Part shown: positions 10,262 to 22,176 of the stretch, piece by piece
How the letters are laid out: every line of letters begins with the position of its first letter
Position numbering within the stretch: position 1 is the first letter of the stretch
Assembly (NCBI GenBank): GCA_002943765.1
Contig: PQWQ01000002.1
Location: 3,224,001 to 3,288,000, forward strand
Reading direction: 5' to 3'
DNA length: 64,000 bases
Source of the DNA: Psoroptes ovis
Lineage: Eukaryota; Arthropoda; Arachnida; Sarcoptiformes; Psoroptidae
Notes under the pieces: generated by a model
What the model was told of the DNA's origin: nothing
Databases searched by the model: none
The model's input: only the letters and a program-made list of their open reading frames with translations
Program-made: the position numbers and the translations under genes

Positions 10262-13200
10262 ATGATGATGGTGAAAGAGGAAGAAAAAAGTCAAAAAAAA
10301 ACATTGAATTTTTTTCTTTGGTTCAAAAAGAAATATATGATGATGATCATGATGATGGAAAACGAATTAACTTTGAAGACAGAGAATTCCATGATGCCAA
10401 ACATATTTTCTTTGCTTGAACTAAAAGTAAAAATAAAAAAATTGATGCAAGACTTTGAAATTATTCAATCGATATTTTTTCATTTTTTGATTGCCATATA
10501 GCATTAGCAGCAACAGCAGCTACCATTATCAGTTATGCATCTCTGCACCCATATTTGCATATGTGAATTCAAAGACAATTTGCTCACATCATTTTATCAT
10601 CGGTAATATCATTTCCATTCATTTGACTTTACTAGAAAAAATATGCATCGCTTTGCAGCGATTTCAAATTTTGTTTGAATGGTTGCTTTGATATTCATTT
10701 TTTACCCGGTATTTCAGCAGATAATACATTCACCTTATATTCAAAGATGGTGTTGATTTGAACGAAACACAAAACTTATCATTTCAAATTATCTTTTGTT
10801 GTTTTTAAAATTTGATATCATTATTCGTAAATGTTTTCTATTTGAATTGCTCAGTTCAAAGACGAAAAAAATTTGCAATAAATTTTTGTTTTAAAAGGCA
10901 AAACACTCGAAAGTTGCATCAAAATTGCCTCGAAATTTTCATAAATTCATCCACATTGAAAGGTGGCAAAAAAAATGAAAAATTACTCTCTCGCTCTCAC
11001 TAACTCTTCACCTCACTTGCCGTTGTCAAAAAATGAAATAAAATTCCACATTCAAAGAGATTGATGTGTAATCATTAATAAATAATTTCCTATCAATTTT
11101 AGGAGGCTATAAACTTTGAAAACACACGCACACACAAAGACCTAATACGATTGATGATGATTATTTAAACTTTTATTTTTAAAAATAATTTTTTCAAATA
11201 AAAAAATTCCCAAAGAATGATTCAAAAACTTTATTTTGATTTGAAAAATGAAATTAACAAAAAAAAAAAAAAAATCAAAACTTTCATATTTTTTGAATTA
11301 AAATTTCAAGAATATTTTGAAGTAAAAAAATTTCGAAAAAAAATTCCAAAATAAAAAATTTTTCCGAATAAAATCCAAAAGAATTTCATTCATTTTATTA
11401 TTATTTCTCCTATTGTACCATTTACCTTTTGCATCATGAAAAAAAAATTCAATTGTTTTGATTGCCAATATTTTGAAATATTGGATTAAAATAATGAAAA
11501 ATTGATTGAATCGAATGAATAAATAAATAAATAAATAAACATATAAAAACAACAATTTCCGTTTTTATTTGCCATTTTTATTCCTTTCTTTTTAGTTGAA
11601 TCAATTTCCCGAATTTTCAATTTCTTTTAATTTTCAAAAGAAAATCTTTTGATTACCATCTTATGATGATCATCATCGATAAGAATTGAAATGAGAATTT
11701 TACATTTCAAAAGGAAATTTCGTTACTGTTTCTTCAATTTTGGCAACATTTTCTTTCGATATCTTTGATTCATCGATCTATTCATTCTCATTGATTATAA
11801 ATTTATAAATTTGTTTAGGTTTTATGCTTATTTTTTATTCAATTTCTTTCAATCACAAGACAGATACACCAATAAGAAAAGATGTACCAAAATTCCAAAT
11901 TGTAAACTTGTATATGAAATTTTCCTTTTCGATTTCCTGTTGAATAGATTTTTATGATTATCAATTTTTTTTTCTTCATTGCAATTTTTCAATTGATTTT
12001 CCGATTGATTTTTGGTGATTTGGAAATTTATGAAGAAACGAATGCACTGAAAGAATGAAAATCTTTGAATACGATTGAACTCGGAAAAATATTTCACAAT
12101 TTATTATTATTATAATGTAATCATGTGTCAGTTGTTTTTTACCAGATATAAATTTTAGATTCGATAAAAGTGTCGTGTAATTTTTTTTTCATGTTCATTT
12201 CGTTCCATTTTTCTTGTATCTTTTGCCAACAATCATTATGGCGTAATCATCACCATCATCATCCTCATCTTCATTATTATCAATTATTTAATGTAATTGT
12301 TTACTTTAATTCAATTCTTGTTTGTTGTTGTTTTTGTTGTTTAGTTTAGTTTTCTAGGAAATGAAAAATTCATTTCAAAAATTTTTTTTATTTTAGTTTC
12401 TGACCATTTGGGAATAGTTTGTCTCTTTGTAGTAATTGTTTGTCTGTTTGTTTGATTGCTGCTGAAACGTTTTTTTTTTTTTCGATTTTCACCCATAACA
12501 CAAACATTCTTTAATAATAATAATAATATAAATAATAATCGTTACTAATAATAATTACAAACAAAAATTGTAATGATAATTATTATAATGTTTACAACAA
12601 TGAATTGTAAAAAATGATGAAAATGAAATAAGGATAATAACATTAATATTATTATTATTATTAATAGGAAAAAATTTTTATATAACATTGATAATGATAA
12701 TAATAATGATAATCAGCAGGATTTTCTCAAGAAAATTAAATTTATTTTTGTCAAATAATCATGATAAAAATAACAATAATCTTCATTCTGATTAGGAAGC
12801 CAAAGCATGACTGCTGCTTAATTTTTTTAACTTTTCTTTACTCGAAATTATTTCATTTCATTTTTCTACTTTTTTTTATTTTCTAATGAAATTCAATGTT
12901 TTTGCACGTTATTAGCATTATCATTATTATTGTTTAGATTTAATATCATCATTATCATCAATATTATCTGTATTATCGCTATTTTCGTATCAATTTCCCT
13001 ATTTGTGAACACGTTAGGAGCCAATTTAAGGAAAAAAATTGTAAGAATTCTCATTTTCATTCATACATTTCAAAAAATTCAATTTGTCAATATTCAATCA
13101 CTTTCTAAGGAAGATTAATGCTAGAGAAACATTGATTTGTTAGAATCATGACCCATCATTAAGCGCGATGATTTTTTTCCGAGCCCGGTGACAAGTGTTC

Positions 13201-13885
13201 GGAAAATTATTAAAAAATATTCAAAAACAACCGAGGATCATAATCATAATAATTTCAAATGATTGCATAATAATCATTTGAGAATTGCTAAAGAATGCTG
13301 CAAAAAATAAATAAATTGTTTTCTCTCTATTCCTACATAAATTACTAGCAAACAAATAATTATTCATTATCATCATCATCATCATATAATCAGTGGAAAA
13401 AAATTCATGGCAATTTTTCCATGTGGTATCATTATTTTTCAGTATTATGCTAATTTTGATTTCAATTTTTTTCCTTTTTTTTTCATTCAAATTTTTAAGC
13501 TAAATATCAGTGAAAATATTATTCATAAATAATATTTTCTCGGTGAATATTAATAAAAAAATAATTCAGTAGTTTTAAAAGTAAAACAAAAGTTGAAACA
13601 ATCGTATTTTGCTAAATGTTAACCTTGATAATTGTCTTGTTTATTGCTGTTTATATGATGATGATGATGATAATGATATAATGATAATTTTTTTTTGTTG
13701 TAGTTAATCATTATCTTTCTACTCTTCGTTTAATGAATATATTTGAATGAAAAATTATCCATGAATACATATTTACCGAATGATAAATGAAATTCAATTT
13801 CAATCTTTATGTTTTTTGTTTCAATTTTTTATTTTTGTATGAATTTAAACTTTGTAACCAACAGCAACCGAAGCATTTTGTTCAA

Positions 13886-13909
13886 TTTTTTTTTTTTTTT
13901 TTTTTTTTT
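13886..13909. repeat. Poly-T tract (24 bp)
   Basis: Uninterrupted run of T in non-coding DNA. Confidence 0.9.
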
Positions 13910-16716
13910 GATAAAATTTAAATAATAATTTTTCAATCAAAAGCCGTATCATAATCATTATCATTATTGTTATTTGTTCAAACCTTAAAAAATATGAATG
14001 AGAATTTGAATGAAACAAAACACAAGTTCTTTCATGTATTTCACGTTTCTGTGCAGATAAACTGTAAATATTGTGTACAGGATGAAGAGAAAAAAAAATC
14101 GAAAAATTACCATAATCATTTGTTACAACAACAAACGACAACAACAACAACCACTAACGTCAGCGACAACGACAAGTTTGATTATGTCATTATTTTCAAT
14201 TTTGATATTTTTTTTCAATTTTCATGTATGTTGTGTGTGTCATTTGAAAATCAAAAAACATGAAAACAAAAAACATTTTGATTGTTTTTTCTCTTCAATT
14301 TATTAATTTTTTTTTATGTTCATGAAAAATATTTAATGTAGAATACACAACGACAAAAGACTTACCTGTTTACGAGTAATTTTTCATTTTTCGAAATTTT
14401 CATTTATGATCAAATACACGCAATTTCAGGCAGTGACATGAAATGGAAATGGAAAATAGAAATAAAAAAAAATGCCTAAAATAAAAGATTCCAAAATAAT
14501 CAAAATACACTAAAGGAAATTGAAAAAAAGCAGTTTTCTACAATTAAAAATATTAATTGACAAAAATGTAATGCTAAAACTATCCAAAATTATCTTTAAA
14601 GAAGAAAAAAATTCATCCAAAATGCTGATAATGATTTCTGATAAAAAAGTGCATTTCTCAGTATTTACTGATTTTCTACTCTTATTTTTAATCAGAAATT
14701 GATGGTATTTTTTTTATGATTTTGTTGATTAAAAATTTCAATTATTCCTTGTTTTTATGTTTTCTTGGTCATAAATTAAGGACCATTTTGTTTTCTCTCT
14801 TCGCATTTTTTTCAATTTCCTACATGACAAGGTCGTATTCTTGTCGAATAATATCACATATGCATATTCTCAAGTGAATTTAAAAAGATATAAAGATTTT
14901 CAATTTTTCGTACACATTTATCTTTATCTCATTTTGGAATTTTTTTTATTTCATCTTATCTTATTTTTTCCATGCATTCACGAAATTAATATAATGAAAA
15001 TTTCATTTAAAATTGATGAAAATATATATGATTCTTGCATGATATTGAAATGTACTTGAATACATACGAAAAAAACCAAAATACACTTTTAATTATTGTT
15101 TCAATTTATTTCATTTTTCAAATCATTTTTTCCTTTCGTTGAATTTCACCAATTTTTCTCCCTCCATTTTCATTAACCAAATGATTTTCGTTAATCGAAT
15201 CCGGAGGTTTGCGAATTCATTTATTTTTAAGCAGAGAAAATGAAAAAAATTCATCTGCATATCTGCTAACAATTTGATTCATTTTGATTGCAAAAAATGG
15301 ATATGTAAGTGATTTTCCTGTGATTTAACCGAGCAATAATTGATAATTTATTCAATTCATACATTAATACTTATGAAATTCTTGAGAAATTTTCCATTTT
15401 TAGTACTTGATTCATATTTCATTTTCAAATTATTGAGTGAAAATAATGGAAAATGATTGAAGGCGAAAATTCATTTTAGGATCTCATTTCCATTCTTAGA
15501 CATGAAAAAAGGGTAATCGTTGAAATTGTTATTATTTCAATCATAAAACGCCAACAATCATTATCATTCAACTATCATTTTTCGATAATTTCTTTTTGTT
15601 ACATTATCATTGTTTCGGATGTTGTGAATTGAATTTCGATTTTTGTTGCAAAAATGAAAAAAAATAAGACAATATGAAACTTAAATTGAATTCGGTGATA
15701 GTGAAAAAAATTGAATGAATAGATACATCATCATAATAATAATGATTATTTACACATTTCTCCACCGATTTGGTTGATGATAAGAAATTTTTTCTATCTC
15801 TTAATTCCCAAATATTTTCTTATTTATCATTATTTATTTTTTCTCTGAAGCAACGATTAACAATAATCGAAAAATGGATGGTTTTTTTGTTTGTTTTCAA
15901 TTATCATCGAATGATTATCGACGAAAGAAATTTCGCATTAAAAAGAATAAATAAAAAAATGGATCGTATTTGGTTTTTAGATTATCAATTCAATTTGTAT
16001 TATTTCTACATTTTTTCCGATTAAAAATTTGCTTCTCGATCCTTCAAATACAATTGAAAATAAACAATTTACAATGAATATAATATATTGATTGTTCAAC
16101 AATGATAATGATAGCATCTATTTAAAGTACATTTTAACAAGAATTATTATTTACCAATTGTTTTTCATATGAATTTCATTTGAATTTGGAATTCTCATAG
16201 CGATTCAAATGTATTAGGGGGAAAAATAAATAAACCTAGTGAACAGAAAACGGAATTTTTATTTTTACTCTTCGTTTAGTTTTGATTTGATTTTAAATGA
16301 TTCCCCTAAAATAAAGTGGATGATAATTTTACGATTTTTTCCCTTTTGCATGCATTGAATTTAAATCATGTTTCCAAGTGAAGATGGAAATGGAAAAAAA
16401 TGAAAATTTTGTATGAAGAATCATATTTAAATCTAATTAAAATTCAAAAGTATTCACCAATTTTATTCTATTTTATTTTGATTTTTTTTTTCAAAAATTC
16501 AAAATTTAAATTTAAATTCCAAATACATTTGAATGAATACGTTTTTTGAAAAAAAATCCAATGGAAATGAATGGGAATTTTCTTCTCTTTTTTTAATTGA
16601 TTCAAATTCGAAAAAAAAAACAAAAAATAAAATAAAAATAATGCTATTAAATTTTAAATAAAATGAAATCAAATTAAATAAAATAAAAAAAGTTGACCTT
16701 TTTATTTTCATTTCAT

Positions 16717-16978
16717 TTATTTTCTTGTTGGTTCCGAATTGCAAATTCTACGACCATGCAGAATTTGTGATCCAAAACTTTCATCTTCCAAAACAGTAAG
16801 AAAAGGAAAAATCTTTGAAGCAAGCAACAAAACAATCAAAGTTATCGAAACCATCCATTGAATACTTATGGAATCTTGAAAATCTTCGGAATTACGAATC
16901 GCATTTTTTGCAAATATGGAAAAATAAGGAAAACCAGTGGAGGAAAACCAAAAAAAAAAACCATATTTATTATTGATG
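16717..16978 (-). CDS. Candidate terminal exon, membrane-protein-like
   Basis: On the minus strand a pyrimidine-rich tract ending CTTTTTAG (AG at 16980-16979) is followed by a frame of about 86 codons that stays open to a TAA at 16717. There is no Met near its start, so it would be a 3' exon. The reading is mixed and not of the poly-Ile/Phe type usual for chance frames here: FPYFSIFAKNAIRNSEDFQD, then a likely membrane helix (QWMVSITLIVLLLASKIF) and a polar tail (EDESFGSQILHGRRICNSEP). I do not recognise it and found no upstream exon. It could be a chance frame or a decayed gene. Confidence 0.3.
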
Positions 16979-17523
16979 CTAAAAAGTTAACCAAAAAATT
17001 TCTTTTCATTCAATAAAAATCACAAGAAAATGTAATAAATTTTCATCATCATCAACATCAATTCAATCAAATCATTTTTTCGATATATTTCATTTTTACC
17101 CTTTCATTTTCTTATTTCACTAATTTATTGAATCGAAATTAAATCATAATAATAATAATAAGTCTGACGATAATGAATGCCATTTTTATTTTGGCTTTTC
17201 GTGTGTTTGATATATTTATTTCACATTTTCACATTTGATTTTTTCACTTGCTTCTCTTGTACCCCTTTTTTTCAGCTCCTTTTTTTTCTTCTCGCTTGAA
17301 TGATCGAGTTTATGACATTCATATTTCATGTGATTTTCATTTTCAAGTTTCTGTGTGCGATTCATATACTTGAAATAATTGTTGGAAATACAATACGAAA
17401 CAAATAATAATATCTCTATTAATGTAAATATAAATACGATCGAGATGTTGATGAAGAAAACGATATTATTTTCGATATATTTTCTTCATTTTGGCCATTT
17501 CATATGATTATTATTATTAACAG

Positions 17524-17620
17524 AGAACCAAAGGAGAACCAAGAATATCAAAATTGCCGAGCTTTTCCACTCTTTATCATTCTTTATTTTTACCTCCTTA
17601 CATTATCATATAATGGATGA
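17524..17620 (+). CDS. Candidate short terminal exon
   Basis: An acceptor-like TTATTATTATTAACAG ends at 17523. It is followed in phase 1 by a frame reading EPKENQEYQNCRAFPLFIIL and then a hydrophobic stretch to TGA at 17618-17620. The composition is better than surrounding DNA, but the exon is short and no partner exon was found. Chance is a real alternative. Confidence 0.15.
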
Positions 17621-17724
17621 TGATGAGGATATATTCCATCATTGTATGGGTGATTTATACCAAAAATGGAGAAAAATTTATTTATCAATGTTTTTATTTT
17701 CATTTCATTTGTGTTAATTTACAA

Positions 17725-17747
17725 CTGCTGCTGCTGTTGTTGCTGTT
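17725..17747. repeat. CTG/GTT-rich microsatellite
   Basis: Imperfect CTG then TTG triplets. Confidence 0.7.
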
Positions 17748-19922
17748 CATATGTTGTTGTTTCATTTTATTTGATTTCATTTTACTTGGGTTTAGTTAAT
17801 TTTTTTTTGCACCATTTTTGCCATTATTTATCACATGCTGACATTAGTTTATTTCATTTCTTATTATTATTATTTATTTTATTTCATTTAATTCTATTCA
17901 ATTTCATATAATTTTCATTCATAAATGGAAATATATGGAGTAAATTTTCATTTTTTCTTTTTCTTTTAGTTCATTGTTTAATTTATTTAATAACAAATGG
18001 ACATAAATACATTTTTCATCATCTAATCATTATGATTATATTATTTTTATTTTCTCTAGTCTTTTTTTCTGGACTAGAAAATCTTGAAACTCAATCCAAT
18101 CAAGTAATGTGTAGTATTTTTAATAAACTTGATGATGATAATGATAATAACTAAACAAGTTACCAATTATCATTTGATAATATAATAGAATAAAACGACA
18201 AATGTTCATTCTTCTTTGAAATCAAATGCAAGAAAAATGATGCGAAAAAATTTTGAAGAAAAATTCGCAGCTGACTTGTTATCGTTGATTATTCTTTGAT
18301 TAATTTTGAATTTATATGCTTAAATACTGACTGTTACGATTGGAAAATTGACATTCGATAAGGAAAAAACTGAATCATAAATAATGAAAATGTAATTTTG
18401 AATTTAATTTTAAATTTTTCTTATTTTTATTTTTGAACAAAAGAATTTTCCAATCCAAAAGATTTTCGAATTTGATTTTTCAAATTATTTTCGTTGATTA
18501 TCATTTGTGATGATAATGATTGAATTTTTTCTTCTGAAGACGCATCAGATTTTTAAAAAAAATTATGAAATTTTCTCTCATGTCACTTGGAATTCGTGAT
18601 TCAAAATTTGTAATTTAAAATCTGAAATTCAAAATCTTGAAAATTGAGTGATCATGGATACATGAACACAAAAAAATTCCTTGATTCAATTCACAATAAT
18701 GACAATTGTATTTTTCCATGGAAAAAGAAAGAAGATTCGATAAAAATTTTTACTGATTTGTCGTTGCCAATTTCATTGTTTTGAAAAATTTGTTGATCAT
18801 GTTTTGTCTATGAAATTAAATTCAATCAAAATGAAAATTTCGAAAAAAATCTGTCACCAATTTCATTTTTTTTTTCGAAGAATTTTTTTCATTTTACAAA
18901 TAATCATTTCGAAACCAGAAAAAACGACAAATACTAATTAGCATAATTTGTTTTGTATGGAAATTGAAATAAAAATAGAGGAGTTTGTCTATCGAAATTG
19001 TGAAAAAAAATGATCGAAACTAAAATTATCATTTTTACCAGAATTTTAAATGATAATATTGCATGATGATGATGATTTTATTTGCATTTGTGCTATCGAA
19101 ACAAAAACAAAATCATTGTCATCTTTATTATTATTATTATCTTTATTTTCATATTATCAAATTATTATTTGTGAATAAATTACATTTTTTATAAATTTTC
19201 CCTTCATCGATTCATCAATATCAAATGAATGAATGAATGAAAAAAACAAATTTGCTAAAATTCCAATTGGATTTTCTTATTCTGGGTGATTTGATGATTG
19301 AATATTGTAACAAATTTCAAACATTTTCTGTATACAAGAATTTTTGGTACAAAATTAGTTGTCACTTGTCTTTGAAAAAACAAAATCATATAATTGAATG
19401 ATATCTTGTTGAAACAAGATTTTTTTTGAGATGAAACACTGGTGAAGAAGAATGGTTTTCGAAAAAAAAATTCATATGTAAATCATTAAATTGAATCAAA
19501 TCAAATCAAATTGAATAGGATATATCTTAACATTTAACATTCAGCTTGTAAATCAAAGCAAGTAATACGAGTGAAAATCATTTTCATTCAATTGAAATCT
19601 AAAAAAAAATTTGGATAAGATTTTTTTTCTTTTTTTCTTCAATGTTTTTGTTATTTATTTCTGCTTTTTTATTTGGTTCATGTGTTTGTGTGCATAATAT
19701 TTGATTTCAAAATATAAATATTTAAATTTTTTTTTTTTGTTTGTTTTGTCAAATTTCAAATATTTGATCATCAAAATGATGACTGTTGTGTTGTTGTATT
19801 ATACATATGTCACGGCGTTCGATTGGGATTAAATTAGATTTTATTCATTTTAATTTGTTAATTGAAAATATTGTACAAATGTTGGTGTGTTGTGTTTGGC
19901 TGTCGATGATAGAATGTGTGTG

Positions 19923-20036
19923 TGTTTTGTTATGTGTGTGTCAACGTGTTTTTTGTGTGTGGTGTGAGTTTTTTTGGGCCACAGGCCAAGGGTCATTTTG
20001 GCAAATTCATAAATGACGAATATTAGATTCGTCACA
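19923..20036 (-). repeat. 3' LTR of miniature element (114 bp)
   Basis: Identical to 20604-20717. Contains an internal palindrome (GACGAAT, 5-nt loop, ATTCGTC) at the end that is the 5' side of the LTR on the minus strand. Confidence 0.8.
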
Positions 20037-20051
20037 TCTCCCTACCCCTTT
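20037..20051 (-). promoter_or_regulatory. Polypurine tract of miniature element
   Basis: Minus-strand purine run (AAAGGGGTAGGGAGA) abutting the 3' LTR; the expected plus-strand DNA primer site in LTR retrotransposons. It also contains the TAG stop of the internal frame. Confidence 0.65.
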
Positions 20052-20677
20052 ATGAAATTTATCGGTTTCTTCTTTTGAAATTTGAAATTTATCCATCCGA
20101 TTTGGTCGAATCGTTTTTTGGGTCTTTTGAATTTTCGGTGCATTATAATTTTGATTGGATTGATAATTACAGGCGGTTCTCCCCCCGTCCTTTTCTTGGT
20201 TTTACCGTGACCAATATTGGTTCCACCACGATGTTTATTTTTTCTTTGTTCGTCAATAGGTAAGATTTCAATATGGTTTCGATGTTGTTGAGAGCCAATA
20301 ATTTTGCCAAGTTTAAACTTTTTGCTTGATTTAGGATGATTCAATATTCTGCAACTTCTGCTACCTTTACAAATATTTCCATGTTTTGATTTAGATTTGA
20401 TTTTAAATTTTTCATATTTCAATAATTTGATATTTGGTTGTTCAATGTGATCGTTATCATTGGTGAGATTGTTAGTTTTATCCGTTTGCGATTTTTTCAT
20501 TATCGGTTTGATTTTGATTATTTTTACCAAATAAAATGATTTTCTAAATCTGTTAATACGATTACACTTCTTGGTTGATCGTTTTTTCAACGATGATTTT
20601 GATTGTTTTGTTATGTGTGTGTCAACGTGTTTTTTGTGTGTGGTGTGAGTTTTTTTGGGCCACAGGCCAAGGGTCAT
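20042..20677 (-). CDS. Basic protein of miniature LTR element
   Basis: The frame starts at an ATG inside the 5' LTR (20677) and runs without a break to a TAG inside the polypurine tract, giving 211 residues, so almost the whole element is one frame. The product is extremely Lys/Arg-rich (MTLGLWPKKTHTTHKKHVDT, KSSLKKRSTKKCNRINRF, HRGGTNIGHGKTKKRTGGEP, FKRPKKRFDQIGW, FKFQKKKPINFIKG). It has no recognisable catalytic motif. It most resembles the low-complexity basic tail that ends retroelement polyproteins, here left after an internal deletion, but it could also be a nucleic-acid-binding packaging protein in its own right. I cannot tell whether it is translated. The other LTR element in this window also ends in a basic tail running to its polypurine tract. 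Confidence 0.5.
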   Translation of the reverse strand: MTLGLWPKKTHTTHKKHVDTHITKQSKSSLKKRSTKKCNRINRFRKSFYLVKIIKIKPIMKKSQTDKTNNLTNDNDHIEQPNIKLLKYEKFKIKSKSKHGNICKGSRSCRILNHPKSSKKFKLGKIIGSQQHRNHIEILPIDEQRKNKHRGGTNIGHGKTKKRTGGEPPVIINPIKIIMHRKFKRPKKRFDQIGWINFKFQKKKPINFIKG

Positions 20678-20717
20678 TTTGGCAAATTCATAAATGACGA
20701 ATATTAGATTCGTCACA
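20604..20717 (-). repeat. 5' LTR of miniature element (114 bp)
   Basis: Identical to 19923-20036. On the minus strand it starts TGTGACGAATC and ends CATAACAAAACA. Confidence 0.8.
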
Positions 20718-20849
20718 CATATACATGTAATACAAACGATTCGGTAATAGATTTGTCAAAGATGGTGATTCAGCAAAAGTTTTCCGATTGAAAAGAAAAA
20801 AAATAGTATCAAATGCTGCACTTGTTGTAGTTATTATTTTTATAGAATG

Positions 20850-20942
20850 TACATTAGGTTGTCCAATAAATTCGGGCCGATTTTCAATAGGCGTTTCTAT
20901 TGATTGCAGCAGGAATGAACTTATTGGATAACATGATTTGTA
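20850..20942. mobile_element. Mariner-like MITE (about 93 bp)
   Basis: The left end (GTTGTCCAATAAATTC) and the reverse complement of the right end (GTTATCCAATAAGTTC) match at 14 of 16 positions, and each lies a few bases inside a TA dinucleotide (20850-20851 and 20941-20942). The TTAGGTTGTCCAATAA start is typical of mariner-family terminal inverted repeats, and TA is the mariner target site. There is no room for a transposase, so this is a deletion derivative. It lies 132 bp from the miniature LTR element. Confidence 0.55.
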
Positions 20943-21789
20943 TATTCTGAAATATTCAACGACATATTCATCGTATCGGTAGTTTTGTAACTTCGAAAAA
21001 AATTAAGAATTTTTGTAAAATTTGTCACAAACAAATTTTTCCCTATTTTCACTGAACCACAATTTTCATCCCTTTTATTTGTCACATTCCGGCAATTCAC
21101 ATTTTTGTTTTTTCACTTATTTTTCAAAATTAAACAAAAAAAAATTCATAAATCACTTTAAATAAAAAGTTCAATGTTGGAAAAAAAATTCGATTGTCAA
21201 AATTTCATACTTTTTCTTGACATTTGAATGTTAAAAAATGAAAATAAATAAATAAATGAATGAAATAAAATGAAAAACACAAAATGATAAATTTTTTCAA
21301 AAATTTTGTTTGAAAATTTTTTTTACTTTTCCTGTTGTTTTTCATTCTTTGTTGTTATCATTATTATTCCTTAGTTACATTAATTAAAATTGATTTTCAA
21401 ACAAAAAAAATACATAATAACACCAGTAACAACATCAAAGTGTCAATGGGTATTGTTAATACAATTAAACATACACATTTGTAATGTAGCATTTAAAATT
21501 CTTTCCAAATGTCAATTTCAATAATTTTCACAAGTACATTTTGGTTTGAAATTTCATTTTTACTTTAGAAGAAAAAAAATTGAATAATTTGATATGTGAG
21601 ACACTGAACACAAACACATAGGACAACAATAGCTTCAAACATATTGATTTGATTCGATCAAATTTAATCATCATTTATGATTATCGAATTGAATGATTAA
21701 ACTTTAAAGTTTTTATCTAAAAAAAATTGATTGACATCTGAAATTTTTCGATCTCTGCTAACATCGATCATAATCATATTATCATTAAA

Positions 21790-22176
21790 ATGGACGAAAA
21801 TGAACATCAATTTCAAAAAAATTGCAAAATTTTTGAACGTCTTTTGTTTCAAATCATTTCTCAAAAGTTTTTTCGTGAATTTTTTTTTCAAAAAAAAAAA
21901 AAAATTCGTGGAAATACTTCAAGATTTAAAACCCAAAGTTGTGAATATAATCCTATACAGATGGCCATCCATTATCTATCCATCTTCTGGTTAAAATTTT
22001 TTTTCTTTCTTCAATAATTCTCTTTGGTTGGCAGAACTTATTCAATGCTTAATCCAAGCATTGACCGATCGATAATTATGAATTTTTTAAGAAGAATTTG
22101 CGAAGACAATCCCCGTTTGAGGAAGAATATTTTCAACGAAAATCTTGAAAAATTCAAGATTTTGTTACACTCGTAA
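21790..22176 (+). pseudogene. Coding island of unknown, possibly helical-repeat protein, frame-broken
   Basis: Three consecutive pieces look coding but not all in one frame. Piece 1 (from ATG 21790) reads MDENEHQFQKNCKIFERLLF then QIISQKFFREFFF. Piece 2 lies after a poly-A run near 21890 and is in the +1 frame: FVEILQDLKPKVVNIILYRW then PSIIYPSS. It reaches a possible donor at 21990, and a pyrimidine-rich acceptor (CTCTTTGGTTGGCAG, ending 22034) leads on to ELIQCLIQALTDR. Piece 3, back in the first frame, reads IIMNFLRRICEDNPRLRKNI then FNENLEKFKILLHS and stops at 22174-22176. The alternating amphipathic helices suggest an ARM/HEAT-like protein. Either this is a decayed copy with shifts in the A-run and near 22070, or the exon structure differs from what I drew. 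I do not recognise the family. Confidence 0.4.

Larger units (their letters stand above)
10262..19922. other. Long non-coding stretch, simple-sequence rich
   Basis: No gene can be named in these 9.7 kb. The content is A/T homopolymers, ATT/ATC/TGA tracts and a 24-bp poly-T (13886-13909). A few patches of mixed composition stand out: 10500-10700, 13140-13200, 16717-16978 and 17524-17620; the last two are listed as candidate exons. The first 200 bp are probably the EF-hand gene's 3' UTR. Confidence 0.5.
19923..20717 (-). mobile_element. Miniature LTR element (TRIM-like, 795 bp)
   Basis: Two direct repeats of 114 bp, identical as read (19923-20036 and 20604-20717), begin TG and end CA. On the minus strand the internal region ends in a purine tract (GGGGTAGGGAGA) immediately before the TGTGACG start of the 3' repeat, which is how an LTR retrotransposon's polypurine tract sits and sets the element's orientation. 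The interior is only 567 bp and has no reverse transcriptase, protease or integrase. It carries one basic reading frame (20042-20677). No target-site duplication is visible: flanks on the minus strand are TATG and CACA. No TGG primer-binding site follows the 5' LTR. The size fits TRIM elements; identical LTRs imply a recent insertion or gene conversion. Confidence 0.75.

Noticed and set aside
10491..10691. 66-codon frame downstream of the EF-hand gene
   Set aside because: Starts at a non-ATG codon. A possible acceptor at 10501 exists, but no upstream donor links it convincingly. More likely 3' UTR or intergenic.
11849..12060. Minus-strand frame after a TTTCAG acceptor
   Set aside because: Two different frames look equally coding-like here, so composition gives no support for either.
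19850..20035. Minus-strand frame through the left 114-bp repeat
   Set aside because: It is the LTR copy of the start of the miniature element's internal frame and runs out into flanking DNA; no independent gene.
22139..22163. Perfect 11-bp stem with a 3-nt loop
   Set aside because: It lies inside the coding-like island at 21790-22176 (codons for EN-LEKFKIL) and may simply reflect AAATCTTGAA/TTCAAGATTT codon usage. No terminator role is expected in a eukaryote.
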